Assembly: GCA_021802205.1 (NCBI GenBank)
Contig: JAKAAT010000013.1
Location: forward strand, 1-35,872
Source: Thermoplasmata archaeon
Lineage (GTDB): Archaea; Thermoplasmatota; Thermoplasmata; Thermoplasmatales; Thermoplasmataceae
Reading direction: 5' to 3'
DNA length: 35,872 bases
Part shown: positions 1 through 7,972 of the stretch, one piece after another
Layout of the letters: every line of letters starts with the position of its first letter
Position numbering within the stretch: the stretch's first letter is position 1
Translations under genes and position numbers: made by a program
The notes under the pieces: generated by a model
What the model saw: the letters and a program-made list of their open reading frames with translations, nothing else
Databases searched by the model: none
Told to the model about the DNA's origin: nothing

Positions 1-218
1 CCGGAGAATAGACCATAATGAACAAGGTCATATCTTGGTATTGCCAGCTGTACTCTCATCAAGAGCGCTAGAACACCGCCACCTATAAAGAAAACCAGAG
101 ATGTCAGTATATACAGCAGCCCTATTTGTTTGTGATTTGTAGAGAAAATCCAGCCTCTGACTGAATTGTATATCCTGTTATTCTTTTCATATAATTCATC
201 GTTACTACCGACTTCCAT
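1..218 (-). CDS. coxA: haem-copper terminal oxidase subunit I, N-terminal fragment
   Basis: This is the first 72 codons of a gene whose 3' part lies outside the window. The translation begins MEVGSNDELYEKNN and continues into RGWIFSTNHKQIG, followed by one hydrophobic segment with a GGG turn and then LLMRVQLAIP. The W-x-x-STNHKxIGxLY stretch before the first membrane helix, and the following RxQLxxP, are hallmarks of cytochrome c/quinol oxidase subunit I of the haem-copper family, which reduces O2 to water in the cytoplasmic membrane and pumps protons. The haem and CuB ligands are further downstream and cannot be checked. A TATA-like element lies about 25 bases upstream of the ATG. The gene for a haem A synthase-like protein nearby (6311-7087) fits an a-type oxidase. 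I am confident of the family but not of the oxidase subtype. Confidence 0.88.
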   Translation of the reverse strand, partial: MEVGSNDELYEKNNRIYNSVRGWIFSTNHKQIGLLYILTSLVFFIGGGVLALLMRVQLAIPRYDLVHYGLFS

Positions 219-236
219 GTTAAATAATTTCTATGT

Positions 237-246
237 AAAATATAAG
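237..246 (-). promoter_or_regulatory. TATA box of coxA
   Basis: On the minus strand this reads CTTATATTTT, beginning about 27 bases before the ATG at 218. That is the spacing expected for an archaeal TATA box driving a leaderless transcript. Confidence 0.5.
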
Positions 247-297
247 AGTAATTATAGAATATTTTCGTAACTTATTCCCATATAAATTTAAAAACTT

Positions 298-310
298 AGC
301 ATATTATGCT
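298..310. promoter_or_regulatory. perfect palindrome between coxA and the DUF929-like gene, possible operator
   Basis: AGCATA-T-TATGCT is a perfect 6+1+6 inverted repeat about 80 bases upstream of coxA and 280 bases upstream of the divergent gene. The rest of 219-589 is A/T-rich with no convincing gene. The symmetry suits a dimeric regulator, but a 6-bp arm can arise by chance in A/T-rich DNA. Confidence 0.25.
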
Positions 311-589
311 ATTTTCATTCATGGATGTGTTGTATATCAACATATAATTAGATAAAACGCAATATATGTATATTTAACGTGAACTTAAGATAAGATGTTA
401 ATGCCTGTAAATATACTAAAACGAGAAGAACATAAAATCTTTACAAATTTATAATTTGATACAAAAATTCGAGATGATATAATAGAACCATAGAATCTTA
501 GACACAGAGTCTGCCAAATTGATGCCATTGAGGGATAGTGTGGTCTACAATACAAATCTCTAAATAACATTTTTAACTTATTGCAACAA

Positions 590-1351
590 ATGAGCCAAAA
601 AGAGCATTATAATAAAAAGTTACTGGCATTCTTTATAGCTTTCTTTATAGTTATAACTTTTCTTGCAGTTTACGGTGCTGAACATTATAACGGACATGAT
701 GAAACAGTAGAGCTTGAACAATACTGCAAAATATCAGATAATGACCTGGTTAAGGACAATACCAGCACATGCTTGTACTATATAACATGGGATGGAAGTC
801 CTACTGGTAATGCTGGATCCTGGGCGTTATATGAATTTTTAAATGACCATGGATATAATATGGATAAAAATGGTTATGTTAAAACATCTCAATCTATGGA
901 TAATTTTGAGTATAACAGTACCCCAGGAGTAATATTCAATAATTCTACATATACTGTAGATTATAGTGGGCACACAACTATAATTAAACCAATATACATT
1001 TATGGTGAGAACCTCACAAATAACACTACAATAGCCGCTGGCCTACAAAAATTGAAAGGAGATGTGCCTAGTGGAGTATATAACGAGGTTAAAATATATA
1101 CAACAGAGGCCATAGTTGATGGGCTAAGCATACCAAGCGACAATATCAGCCAGTACCATCACATTAATTCTGTTACATTAATAAATGGACCGGCAGGAGC
1201 ATATATATTTAATGGATACCTTATAAACCCAACAAATTTTGAACATGAGACACCACATCAAGTTATAACAGATTTAAGGGACAACCCATCATATAAGCCA
1301 GTAGGAGATGCGGTCAAAGGTCTAGAAACATATATCAAGGATTCTGATTAA
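590..1351 (+). CDS. exported or membrane-anchored DUF929-like protein
   Basis: The protein has about 253 residues. A short polar start is followed by one hydrophobic segment (about residues 8-29 from the ATG, LLAFFIAFFIVITFLAVYG), then a soluble domain rich in Asn-x-Ser/Thr sequons, so it is probably anchored with the domain outside the cell. The stretch CLYYITWDGSPTGNAGSWAL resembles the core of DUF929 proteins of Sulfolobus and Thermoplasmatales, in which I recall a Cys-Pro where this protein has Ser-Pro. A redox-like fold is therefore possible but the redox cysteine is absent. An in-frame TTG lies at 581; I prefer the ATG at 590. Codon use is very A/T-rich (17 G+C in 60 bases at 901-960). 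It is divergent from coxA. Its function is unknown. Confidence 0.6.
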   Translation: MSQKEHYNKKLLAFFIAFFIVITFLAVYGAEHYNGHDETVELEQYCKISDNDLVKDNTSTCLYYITWDGSPTGNAGSWALYEFLNDHGYNMDKNGYVKTSQSMDNFEYNSTPGVIFNNSTYTVDYSGHTTIIKPIYIYGENLTNNTTIAAGLQKLKGDVPSGVYNEVKIYTTEAIVDGLSIPSDNISQYHHINSVTLINGPAGAYIFNGYLINPTNFEHETPHQVITDLRDNPSYKPVGDAVKGLETYIKDSD

Positions 1352-1564
1352 TTATTTACCAAAATTTTAATTATAAGATTATTTATAAAGAGGACTTGCC
1401 TATAATTTAAAGGTATGAGAGAAATAAGGGAAAATTCCAGATATAACAAGTATCCTCGTAAAAGAGAAAAATGGATAAAGATGATCTATTGCACAAAATG
1501 ATGCACGTTTATAAAAATTATTTAATTTGGATTAACCTGGTCGCTCAAATTATCTATGCTGGCA
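1352..1564. other. A/T-rich intergenic region with two tiny candidate ORFs
   Basis: An ATTTATAAA element at 1381-1389 precedes an ATG at 1415 that opens a 28-codon basic peptide (MREIRENSRYNKYPRK...). A second 39-codon ORF from 1471 runs into the tail of the next gene on the other strand. Neither has recognisable homology; I do not call either a gene. Confidence 0.2.
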
Positions 1565-1786
1565 TTATGATTCCTTATTTTTATCTCTGAACTTTAGAAT
1601 TATCATTATAGCAATAAATGCTAGTGCTATAGCTAACATAAATAAGTCTACAGCATATCCATCCGCATAAAATCCAGAAACAATAGAGCTGGTAGAATAT
1701 GGTTTAAATGCCAGCAAAAGTCCGAATATACCCATCATAGGCACGGAAAAGAATCTATTTTTTATTTCTTTACCCTGAGTTTTCAT
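1565..1786 (-). CDS. small two-span membrane protein, function unknown
   Basis: A 73-residue protein that starts MKTQGKEIKNRF and carries two hydrophobic stretches (about residues 15-26 and 45-63), ending in a charged tail FRDKNKES. I do not recognise a family. It lies beside another small membrane protein on the same strand (1856-2074) and close to the terminal oxidase subunit I gene, so a role as a small respiratory-complex subunit or assembly factor is conceivable. That rests only on position. The upstream region contains several TATA-like runs, so it may have its own promoter. Confidence 0.5.
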   Translation of the reverse strand: MKTQGKEIKNRFFSVPMMGIFGLLLAFKPYSTSSIVSGFYADGYAVDLFMLAIALAFIAIMIILKFRDKNKES

Positions 1787-1855
1787 AATTATGTATAATT
1801 TTGTATATTACTTAAAAGTTATTATAAAATATATTTATATTTTAAATATACGGGT

Positions 1856-2074
1856 TTAAATTTTATTTGAACCATTATTCTCTGGACCATGCAGTGATAT
1901 CTGGGTGGAGGCTAATGCTGTAAGTCCGAGGCCAATTATAAAGGCTGCTACCCCAATCACACCGGTGTATGATGCGTATGGCAATAATCCATAAATTGAT
2001 AATATCGCTAATCCGAATCCACCGATCAATAACGAAAGTCCGGCCGTTAAAAGTTTCATTCCTTTAGGTAACAT
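1856..2074 (-). CDS. small two-span membrane protein, function unknown
   Basis: A 72-residue protein starting MLPKGMKLL, with two hydrophobic helices rich in Gly and Ala (about residues 7-28 and 37-56) and a polar tail. An in-frame GTG at 2083 would add three residues, but that GTG is part of the sequence GTGAT just ahead of the ATG at 2074. GTGAT matches the archaeal anti-Shine-Dalgarno, so the ATG is the more likely start. No family is recognised. The size and topology resemble accessory subunits of oxidases, which agrees with the neighbourhood but is not evidence for it. Confidence 0.5.
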   Translation of the reverse strand: MLPKGMKLLTAGLSLLIGGFGLAILSIYGLLPYASYTGVIGVAAFIIGLGLTALASTQISLHGPENNGSNKI

Positions 2075-2206
2075 ATTTATCACTGAGTGATTATAATTTA
2101 ATTCTATTTAATATTTTTTATAGAAATCATTTGCCTACATACGTTTATATTAAAGTTTGAATATATTCATTAATAAGTATTTTATACATACAGATAATAT
2201 GTACAT

Positions 2207-2362
2207 ATGACGTTTGACATAACATCTGCATTAATAACACTGCATGCAGCGGCTTATAATCCCAATTCAGAGACCCTGTTCTTGCTTGTTATAATGGGTA
2301 TGTGTGCTGCAATAGCTATAGGAGCAACAATATTTGTAAAGGAATTTATACTTAGAAGGTAA
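2207..2362 (+). CDS. 51-residue single-span membrane protein, hypothetical
   Basis: A short ORF (ATG at 2207, TAA at 2360-2362) encodes MTFDITSALITLH..., then one hydrophobic helix (LFLLVIMGMCAAIAIGATIFV), then a basic end KEFILRR. A single helix with a positive C-terminus is what a real small membrane subunit looks like, and the ORF sits alone in an otherwise empty stretch between two minus-strand genes. I cannot assign it to a family. It could be a small respiratory-chain subunit like its two neighbours, or a chance ORF. Confidence 0.4.
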   Translation: MTFDITSALITLHAAAYNPNSETLFLLVIMGMCAAIAIGATIFVKEFILRR

Positions 2363-2452
2363 ACAAGGAGTAAAGATATTTTCTATAAGTTATAAATATT
2401 ACAGGTAAATATTTTTATTACAAAACTAGTTTTTAAATAATTATTGAACATC

Positions 2453-3991
2453 TTATTTTTCTGCTGGAACAACCATCTTAGAATTATGGTTTTTTACCAA
2501 TATTGGTGTTTCTGGAATAGAATATCTATACATTGTATCTATTGTGCTAAGCCACATAAACGGAAGTGAGACTGCCCATAGAATTGCAGAGAAATAAAGC
2601 TGCTGTTTAATTCCGAAGAATGGAAATATGTCTGTAAGCGATATAATTGATATGTAGAAAAATACAAGTGCGGTCATGCTGAACATCATTGAATTAAATT
2701 CTATATATGCAGCCTTTAGCTTTTCCAGGCTGAAATACACAAGATATGTTAGAATACCTGCCCCAATACCCATTATATTCATCATTATATAAATATTATA
2801 GTTAGAATATGCGTAGTAAGCCAGTGAAGGTACGAACCATATAAACATCATAACAGATGCTATAGTCATTAAAGCTGCCTTTACTTTTACAGTTTTTATG
2901 AATGGTTTCATTCCCAATTTTGTTATGGCATACATGAGGAAAATACCAGAAATAAACATCAGTATATTTACCCCATAAAAGAATAGCATAGAGGTTTTTT
3001 GCAAATGGAAAAATATTCCAATCACTTCTAGCACTGGAATCAGCATAACAAAGAATATAGCCAGCAACGGAAAATAGTTACTGTTTCTCAAATTTTTGAT
3101 GGAGGATACAAATTTTATTTTTGCCCTACGATTAATAAAAACACTGAGCATAAAGTTACTCAACAGCAGCAATAGAATACTTTCCGAGAGTAATGTAGTG
3201 CTAATAACAGTGGCCACCACTGCAGCTACAGTTGGCAGTATGGCTGTAAGACCCTCGCACTGGCAACTTAAGGCTGAAACACCACCGCTTATAGCTGGAG
3301 TAACAAGATTTGTTGCCTGTCTTCTTGCGCGTGATTTTTTCCCCAGAATTCCGGTATTTAAATTCACAATGCTAAAAATAAGAAAGTAGTTCTCAGTTAA
3401 AAGTGCTGCAAGTATTATATAGAGTATGATGGACTGTAATCCCATTGTAAAATATATATAATTAACACGCATTATAATACCATAGTAAAACAGGTATGGA
3501 ACCTTTGATGAAGAAAAATCTGCGTATATTGAGTCGACAACTATTTTCGTAGGTTCCACCGGAACAGATATTACAAAAAATCTGGAAATAATTAACATAA
3601 TAAATAGAATTAATATGAATGCGGCCCCACGGTAAAACATTGGCTTACTTTTTTTGAAATATAGATTATCAATTATATCAGTGTAAAAAGCCAGTGTAAG
3701 AAGGATCATTATTTCCATTAATGGATACACTATATAGGTAAAGAGGAGAACTATAAATGTAAATAATCCAATAAACAGGAAATACAAATAAATCCTATTT
3801 ATTACTGAATTTTTCCTGAAAAAAACCAGAAGTGGGAATATTATATAGGGTATTAACAGGGCTATAAATTGGTATACAGAAGGATAGAGTCTGGTTGAAA
3901 ATACCACGAATATTCCTGATATGGCGGAATAGATGAACAGATATAAGGTAAATACTGAAATTATTATACTTTCTACTGCTTCTCGCTTCAT
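2453..3991 (-). CDS. polytopic membrane protein with a Cys-x-Cys motif, function unknown
   Basis: A 512-residue, very hydrophobic protein with roughly a dozen membrane spans and no large soluble domain. The most distinctive part is at about residues 233-262: a polar patch (SRARRQATN) leading into TPAISGGVSALSCQCEGLTA, with C243 and C245 in a Gly/Ser/Ala-rich context that looks re-entrant or pore-like. I do not recognise the family. It is divergent from the polyferredoxin gene (4085) across a 93-base gap, close to the haem A synthase-like gene and the oxidase gene. A Cys-x-Cys in a membrane protein next to oxidase genes suggests metal (copper) handling or thiol redox, which is inference from context only. 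Confidence 0.65.
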   Translation of the reverse strand: MKREAVESIIISVFTLYLFIYSAISGIFVVFSTRLYPSVYQFIALLIPYIIFPLLVFFRKNSVINRIYLYFLFIGLFTFIVLLFTYIVYPLMEIMILLTLAFYTDIIDNLYFKKSKPMFYRGAAFILILFIMLIISRFFVISVPVEPTKIVVDSIYADFSSSKVPYLFYYGIIMRVNYIYFTMGLQSIILYIILAALLTENYFLIFSIVNLNTGILGKKSRARRQATNLVTPAISGGVSALSCQCEGLTAILPTVAAVVATVISTTLLSESILLLLLSNFMLSVFINRRAKIKFVSSIKNLRNSNYFPLLAIFFVMLIPVLEVIGIFFHLQKTSMLFFYGVNILMFISGIFLMYAITKLGMKPFIKTVKVKAALMTIASVMMFIWFVPSLAYYAYSNYNIYIMMNIMGIGAGILTYLVYFSLEKLKAAYIEFNSMMFSMTALVFFYISIISLTDIFPFFGIKQQLYFSAILWAVSLPFMWLSTIDTMYRYSIPETPILVKNHNSKMVVPAEK

Positions 3992-4084
3992 TATATTTTT
4001 TGATTATTTCTAAGTAAGGATAAGTTTAATTATAGAACAATATCTACAATTAACTAATAATAAAATTGTTTAATCGAGAATTAC

Positions 4085-6298
4085 ATGCTTGATATTGTAT
4101 TTTTAATAGGTATCATAACAATTATAGTTATGGTAACGTATATCATTTTTGTATTTTCATACCTAATCAGGCATAAATATGACATATCATTTTTAAAGGT
4201 AGCCGCCATTGGGATATTTACTGCAATGATGGCTAGCATGCTTGACGCATTCCTGCTTTACATAACAACAGTACATGATTTTATCGATACAGCACTGGCT
4301 TTTTCTTTTGGGATGATTTTAATGTCCCAGCCAATAGTGGCTACCTTTGTAGGAGTATTGCATGGTGGCCTGGACAGAAAAGGTTTAACCCGGGCAAATT
4401 CCACTGCGTTCACAGGGCTAATAATATGGAATGAAGTTTCCATGGGATTGTTTCTGTTCTATTTATTCAACCCGACTATAATACATTTTGATTACTATCA
4501 TGCCTTCTATTCACTTGATTTTGTTTCCGATCTAAGTAATGGAATTAATACAATATATTTCCTTGTCCCTATGAGCGTAGAAATGTTCTTCCTTTATCTG
4601 GTTTATAAACCTAAGGGAATGCATAAATACGCATCAATTTCTATATTTACTATGGATCTATTTGCGCCTACCCTGCTGGGAAACAATAAATTTGTATTTA
4701 TAGGTGGCGTCGGGGAAACTGCAGTAATGATAATATTTATGATTATATTCTTCGAGTATATAGCAAAACACCGGTTAATGCTGCCGGAGGACGATGCTTA
4801 CCATATTAAAATGATTTTTATCGATTACCTGTTAATGGGGGCCGGAACGTTTATCGGGACTCTGCTTTTAGATCCATTTGGCCTTGCCTGGATATTTTTT
4901 GCAATGGCAATCGTATTTGGGATGATCTACTATTTTCAGAGTATGTTCTCAATACAGAAACCAAAAGTTGAGGAAAAAACAAGTAATAATGTGGTAGTGA
5001 AACGGAAGAAAATAGTAAACAAACCTGCAAGACTCATATTTTTTGTTCTTGTCGCTTCCTTTGTTTCTGAACTTTTCATGGCCGGTTCAATGGATTTTGC
5101 CACGTATAATTATCTGCCATTTTTCCGCGTGATTGATACCTTGCCAGTTTATCATGGAGCCAGTGTGGCAGGTTTCTACGCCCGTGATGTTTTAAAAGAG
5201 TTTGTATCGCCTTTTGTTCCAGCAAGCACCGGGCCGTATAATCTGATTGTTTTTTACGGTATGGTTGGAGGTGTATACAAATTTACACCGGTTTCAACAT
5301 TTATAGAAATTCTTTATGTAATAGGCTACATAACAGACTCTCCAACATTTCTTTTGATTATGGGAATAGAGATGATAACTCTAGTTGTGGCACAGATACG
5401 TATATTGAAGGACAGGGGAAAAAAGATCAATTTGATGTTCGCAATTGCAGCCTACCTCCTTTATACAACTATAGGCCCTAATTTTCTGAATCCTTTATAT
5501 TATAACCGGCTTCCATTCTGGGCAAATACTGGTGCACAGGCAGCACTTTATCCATATCTCGTTCTCCCACTCTTAGGATCTTATGCATTATATGCGCTTC
5601 TTGCCCTGCTTTTCGGGAGGAGGTCGTACTGCTCAACACTATGCCCATCCGCTGTGATGTACGGCGGAACTCTTGGGCAGTCTATGATAAAATACAATTA
5701 CGAGTCCAAAGTAAGCAGGAAACAGAGAACAAGTTATTTCACGGATTCTGTCCTGTTTATAGCTACGGGTTCATGGATTTGGGCAATACTTGCCTCTTTA
5801 TTTTCGTATATGTATACAACTACAGGAAGCCTGAGGTTTAGTATATATGGAATTGATCCTTCAGTTTTCTATTCATATTTCATATGGAATATTTTATGGT
5901 ATGTTTTCTTTTTCTCCATACCGTTTGTAGGCATGAGCCCGTGCAGAAAATATGGATGGTGCTCAACCGGAACGCTTGTAGGATTTTTCAGTGTCCTTGG
6001 ATTTTTCAAACTCAAGGTAAAGGATAAAAATGTATGCAGAACATGTAAGACAAAGGACTGTGCAACATCATGTGAGGTTGGTTTATCCACAATGCCTGGC
6101 TCTTTTATCAAGAGTGGGCAGTTCAAAAGTGTAAAATGTGTAGGCTCTGGAGACTGCATAAGAGCGTGCCCCTATGGAAATATTTATTTTTATGATGTAA
6201 GGAATTACTTAAGTGAAAAATTTGGACATAAGAATAAAGAATTAAATAATGATGGAGAAATCGTAATGGTGAAAAAAAACACAGAACTTAAAAAGTAA
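4085..6298 (+). CDS. membrane polyferredoxin, NapH/CcoG-like C-terminal half fused to a polytopic N-terminal half
   Basis: A 737-residue protein. Residues 1-300 form about eight membrane spans of unknown type, then a charged linker (about 295-320), then further spans. Two membrane-loop cysteine motifs, YCSTLCPSA (C516, C520) and PCRKYGWCSTG (C620, C626), match the paired CxxxCP-type loops of NapH/NosR/CcoG membrane iron-sulfur proteins. The cytoplasmic end has ferredoxin motifs: C651-x2-C654-x4-C659-x3-C663, and C685-x2-S688-x2-C691-x3-C695-P, where the second cysteine of the usual motif is Ser. It probably passes electrons between a quinol or ferredoxin and a membrane acceptor. The haem A synthase-like gene follows 12 bases later in one operon, and coxA is near, so an oxidase maturation role (as for CcoG copper reduction) is plausible. 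The N-terminal half could be something quite different. Confidence 0.75.
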   Translation: MLDIVFLIGIITIIVMVTYIIFVFSYLIRHKYDISFLKVAAIGIFTAMMASMLDAFLLYITTVHDFIDTALAFSFGMILMSQPIVATFVGVLHGGLDRKGLTRANSTAFTGLIIWNEVSMGLFLFYLFNPTIIHFDYYHAFYSLDFVSDLSNGINTIYFLVPMSVEMFFLYLVYKPKGMHKYASISIFTMDLFAPTLLGNNKFVFIGGVGETAVMIIFMIIFFEYIAKHRLMLPEDDAYHIKMIFIDYLLMGAGTFIGTLLLDPFGLAWIFFAMAIVFGMIYYFQSMFSIQKPKVEEKTSNNVVVKRKKIVNKPARLIFFVLVASFVSELFMAGSMDFATYNYLPFFRVIDTLPVYHGASVAGFYARDVLKEFVSPFVPASTGPYNLIVFYGMVGGVYKFTPVSTFIEILYVIGYITDSPTFLLIMGIEMITLVVAQIRILKDRGKKINLMFAIAAYLLYTTIGPNFLNPLYYNRLPFWANTGAQAALYPYLVLPLLGSYALYALLALLFGRRSYCSTLCPSAVMYGGTLGQSMIKYNYESKVSRKQRTSYFTDSVLFIATGSWIWAILASLFSYMYTTTGSLRFSIYGIDPSVFYSYFIWNILWYVFFFSIPFVGMSPCRKYGWCSTGTLVGFFSVLGFFKLKVKDKNVCRTCKTKDCATSCEVGLSTMPGSFIKSGQFKSVKCVGSGDCIRACPYGNIYFYDVRNYLSEKFGHKNKELNNDGEIVMVKKNTELKK

Positions 6299-6300
6299 AT

Positions 6301-6305
6301 GGTGA
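6301..6305 (+). promoter_or_regulatory. Shine-Dalgarno element of the haem A synthase-like gene
   Basis: GGTGA ends five bases before the ATG at 6311 and directly follows the stop of the polyferredoxin gene, so the two genes are translated from one mRNA. It also decides the start. Confidence 0.6.
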
Positions 6306-6310
6306 AGTGA

Positions 6311-7087
6311 ATGAATGTTATTTTGTATTATTATTTTGTATTCCAGGTAATTCTTGCTTTTGGAATAGTTGTGGTTGGCGGGACTGTTGAGGGATATGGA
6401 TACGGGTTATCCCTGGGGACAAAATGGCCATATACTAAGGATATGCCATTGAAAGCAAAAGCTGGTGACCCGGAGGTCTGGCATAGGATACTTGCCACAT
6501 TACTTGGCGTAAATGCAGTAATTATGGTTGTTTTAATACATGGTTCCCTGGAAATAACAGGTTTAATTCTTGTAGTTATAACTGCACTTCTGGGCATGGC
6601 CACACTTTATACTCTGGCCGGAAAAGCACCATCAGTAGTTCAGGGTTTACATGATATTCTGGCCTACTCTACTGCTCTTACATATCTTTTAATTGTTTAT
6701 CCTGTGGCTGGAAATGTTCTCTCTTTGATTTATCACAATATACCGCTATACTTTTTCTTTGCAGTCATATATATGGGAGGTATGACAACAGGAGAAAGAG
6801 GATACCAGAAGGCCATTGGATACTTCAAAATACCAAAAACAAAGGCACAGTGGATATGGACCATACATGGACTGGCAGTATTGCTATTCCTGTTCTCACT
6901 TATATTATTCTTCTTCAATTACAATGTAGCCCTCATAATAATCGGTTTCCAGATCATTGTGGGAATAATAGTATTCATTTCCGTCAATAAATCAGCATCA
7001 AGACCGGGATTCATAGTGCCAATGCATCAGTTTTTTACCATACTCATTGTACTTTCCATAGTATTCCAGTTAAGTGTTTTTAGATAA
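6311..7087 (+). CDS. ctaA: haem A synthase-like protein (CtaA/Cox15 family)
   Basis: A 258-residue membrane protein of about eight spans, built as two similar four-helix halves. Each half has two histidines at the places where CtaA has its haem ligands: H58 in EVWHRI and H114 in GLHDI in the first half, H186 in TIHGL and H239 in PMHQF in the second. E55 lies three residues before H58, the same spacing as the catalytic Glu-His pair of Bacillus CtaA. The TALLGMATLY...PSVVQGLH segment is also typical. CtaA oxidises the C8 methyl of haem O to give haem A for aa3-type oxidases. The gene is the second of an operon with the polyferredoxin. Start chosen from GGTGA upstream. A more distant b-type cytochrome function cannot be excluded. 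Confidence 0.8.
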   Translation: MNVILYYYFVFQVILAFGIVVVGGTVEGYGYGLSLGTKWPYTKDMPLKAKAGDPEVWHRILATLLGVNAVIMVVLIHGSLEITGLILVVITALLGMATLYTLAGKAPSVVQGLHDILAYSTALTYLLIVYPVAGNVLSLIYHNIPLYFFFAVIYMGGMTTGERGYQKAIGYFKIPKTKAQWIWTIHGLAVLLFLFSLILFFFNYNVALIIIGFQIIVGIIVFISVNKSASRPGFIVPMHQFFTILIVLSIVFQLSVFR

Positions 7088-7165
7088 TTTAAATAAATTA
7101 ATTTTTATATTAAAACCAGTTTTTATACATAATCTTACCAGGTTAGAAATTGTTTATAAGAAAAC

Positions 7166-7792
7166 CTATTTTATTGTTTTTTGTATAACCTGCCTTAACT
7201 GGCGCCTCAAAAGAAGGTCAAGGGTTGTTGGGGGTATATCCAGTGTTGAAGAGAGCTCCTTAAGCCCTATTTTTTTGGGTACATCAAAATATCCCCGTTC
7301 AAATGCCTCTTTCAGTATATATTCAGATTTAACATCGATATGCCTTCCATTATATATCCTTATATTGCTGTCCTTGATATCATATGCCTCTCTCAATGAT
7401 TCGTCTATGTGCCTTATTTTATTATAGTTATTGACATTCATTTCCCAGAATGTATTTCCAGAATAATCTATCCTTTCAAGTTTTATTTTATTTGATGGGC
7501 TCATGAGTTTACGCCTCATTAGTTCAACCAGAGGGCAGCTCTTCGTTAAAACGTTTACTGTTACACAGTTATTCTCCCTTCCAACTATCTCAATTTCATA
7601 AGAATGCGGGTAATTTTCCAGGTATTCCACAGATTTATCCAGGAGGTCTTCAGATTCCGCATATATAGCCAATGTTTCATAAAGATAATTATCACGCAGT
7701 TCCTGGTTTACTATCTTAATTCGCACATTATAATCGCTTATCAGCTGTGATGCGAAACATTTTTCATATTTAAATGAGTACAGTATCTGCAT
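7166..7792 (-). CDS. Bat-type helix-turn-helix transcription regulator (HTH_10)
   Basis: A 208-residue protein with an N-terminal sensor-like domain (about 1-145) and a C-terminal DNA-binding domain of the bacterio-opsin activator HTH type: SEYILKEAFERGYFDVPKKI, then GLKELSSTLDIPPTTLDLLLRRQ (about 157-200). The pattern A-x3-GYFxxP followed by the L-x-E-L-x2-L-x-I-x2-T-x3-LLR helices is characteristic. The region around NVLTKSCPLVELM is like that in many archaeal members and may bind a ligand or metal. It lies convergent to the haem A synthase-like gene. Targets are unknown; the nearby respiratory genes or the MFS gene are candidates by position only. Confidence 0.8.
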   Translation of the reverse strand: MQILYSFKYEKCFASQLISDYNVRIKIVNQELRDNYLYETLAIYAESEDLLDKSVEYLENYPHSYEIEIVGRENNCVTVNVLTKSCPLVELMRRKLMSPSNKIKLERIDYSGNTFWEMNVNNYNKIRHIDESLREAYDIKDSNIRIYNGRHIDVKSEYILKEAFERGYFDVPKKIGLKELSSTLDIPPTTLDLLLRRQLRQVIQKTIK

Positions 7793-7972
7793 GCAATATC
7801 AAACATTTATAACGTTTTAATTATTAAATGTTGTTATCTATAAGAGCAATTGTGAAATATATAATTCGATTCTATTCATAGAATGACATAATATGATGCT
7901 GGATTATTCTAAATCTGACAATTTTAAATGATTTTTTAAAATAGTATACAAAATGATTTAATAAATAACGGT

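Noticed and set aside
385-570. 61-codon minus-strand ORF between coxA and the DUF929-like gene
   Set aside because: No family resemblance, no good promoter, and a composition (Cys, Phe, Ser, Arg mixture) typical of random A/T-rich DNA.
1415-1501. 28-codon basic peptide ORF with a TATA-like sequence ahead
   Set aside because: Too short, no homology and the spacing is only approximate; described as part of the gap rather than as a gene.
3096-3389. 97-codon plus-strand ORF
   Set aside because: Lies wholly antisense inside the CxC membrane protein gene, whose reading is supported by its long hydrophobic-segment pattern.
7074-7427. 117-codon plus-strand ORF after the haem A synthase-like gene
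   Set aside because: It is antisense to the Bat-type regulator, whose HTH_10 motif is clear.
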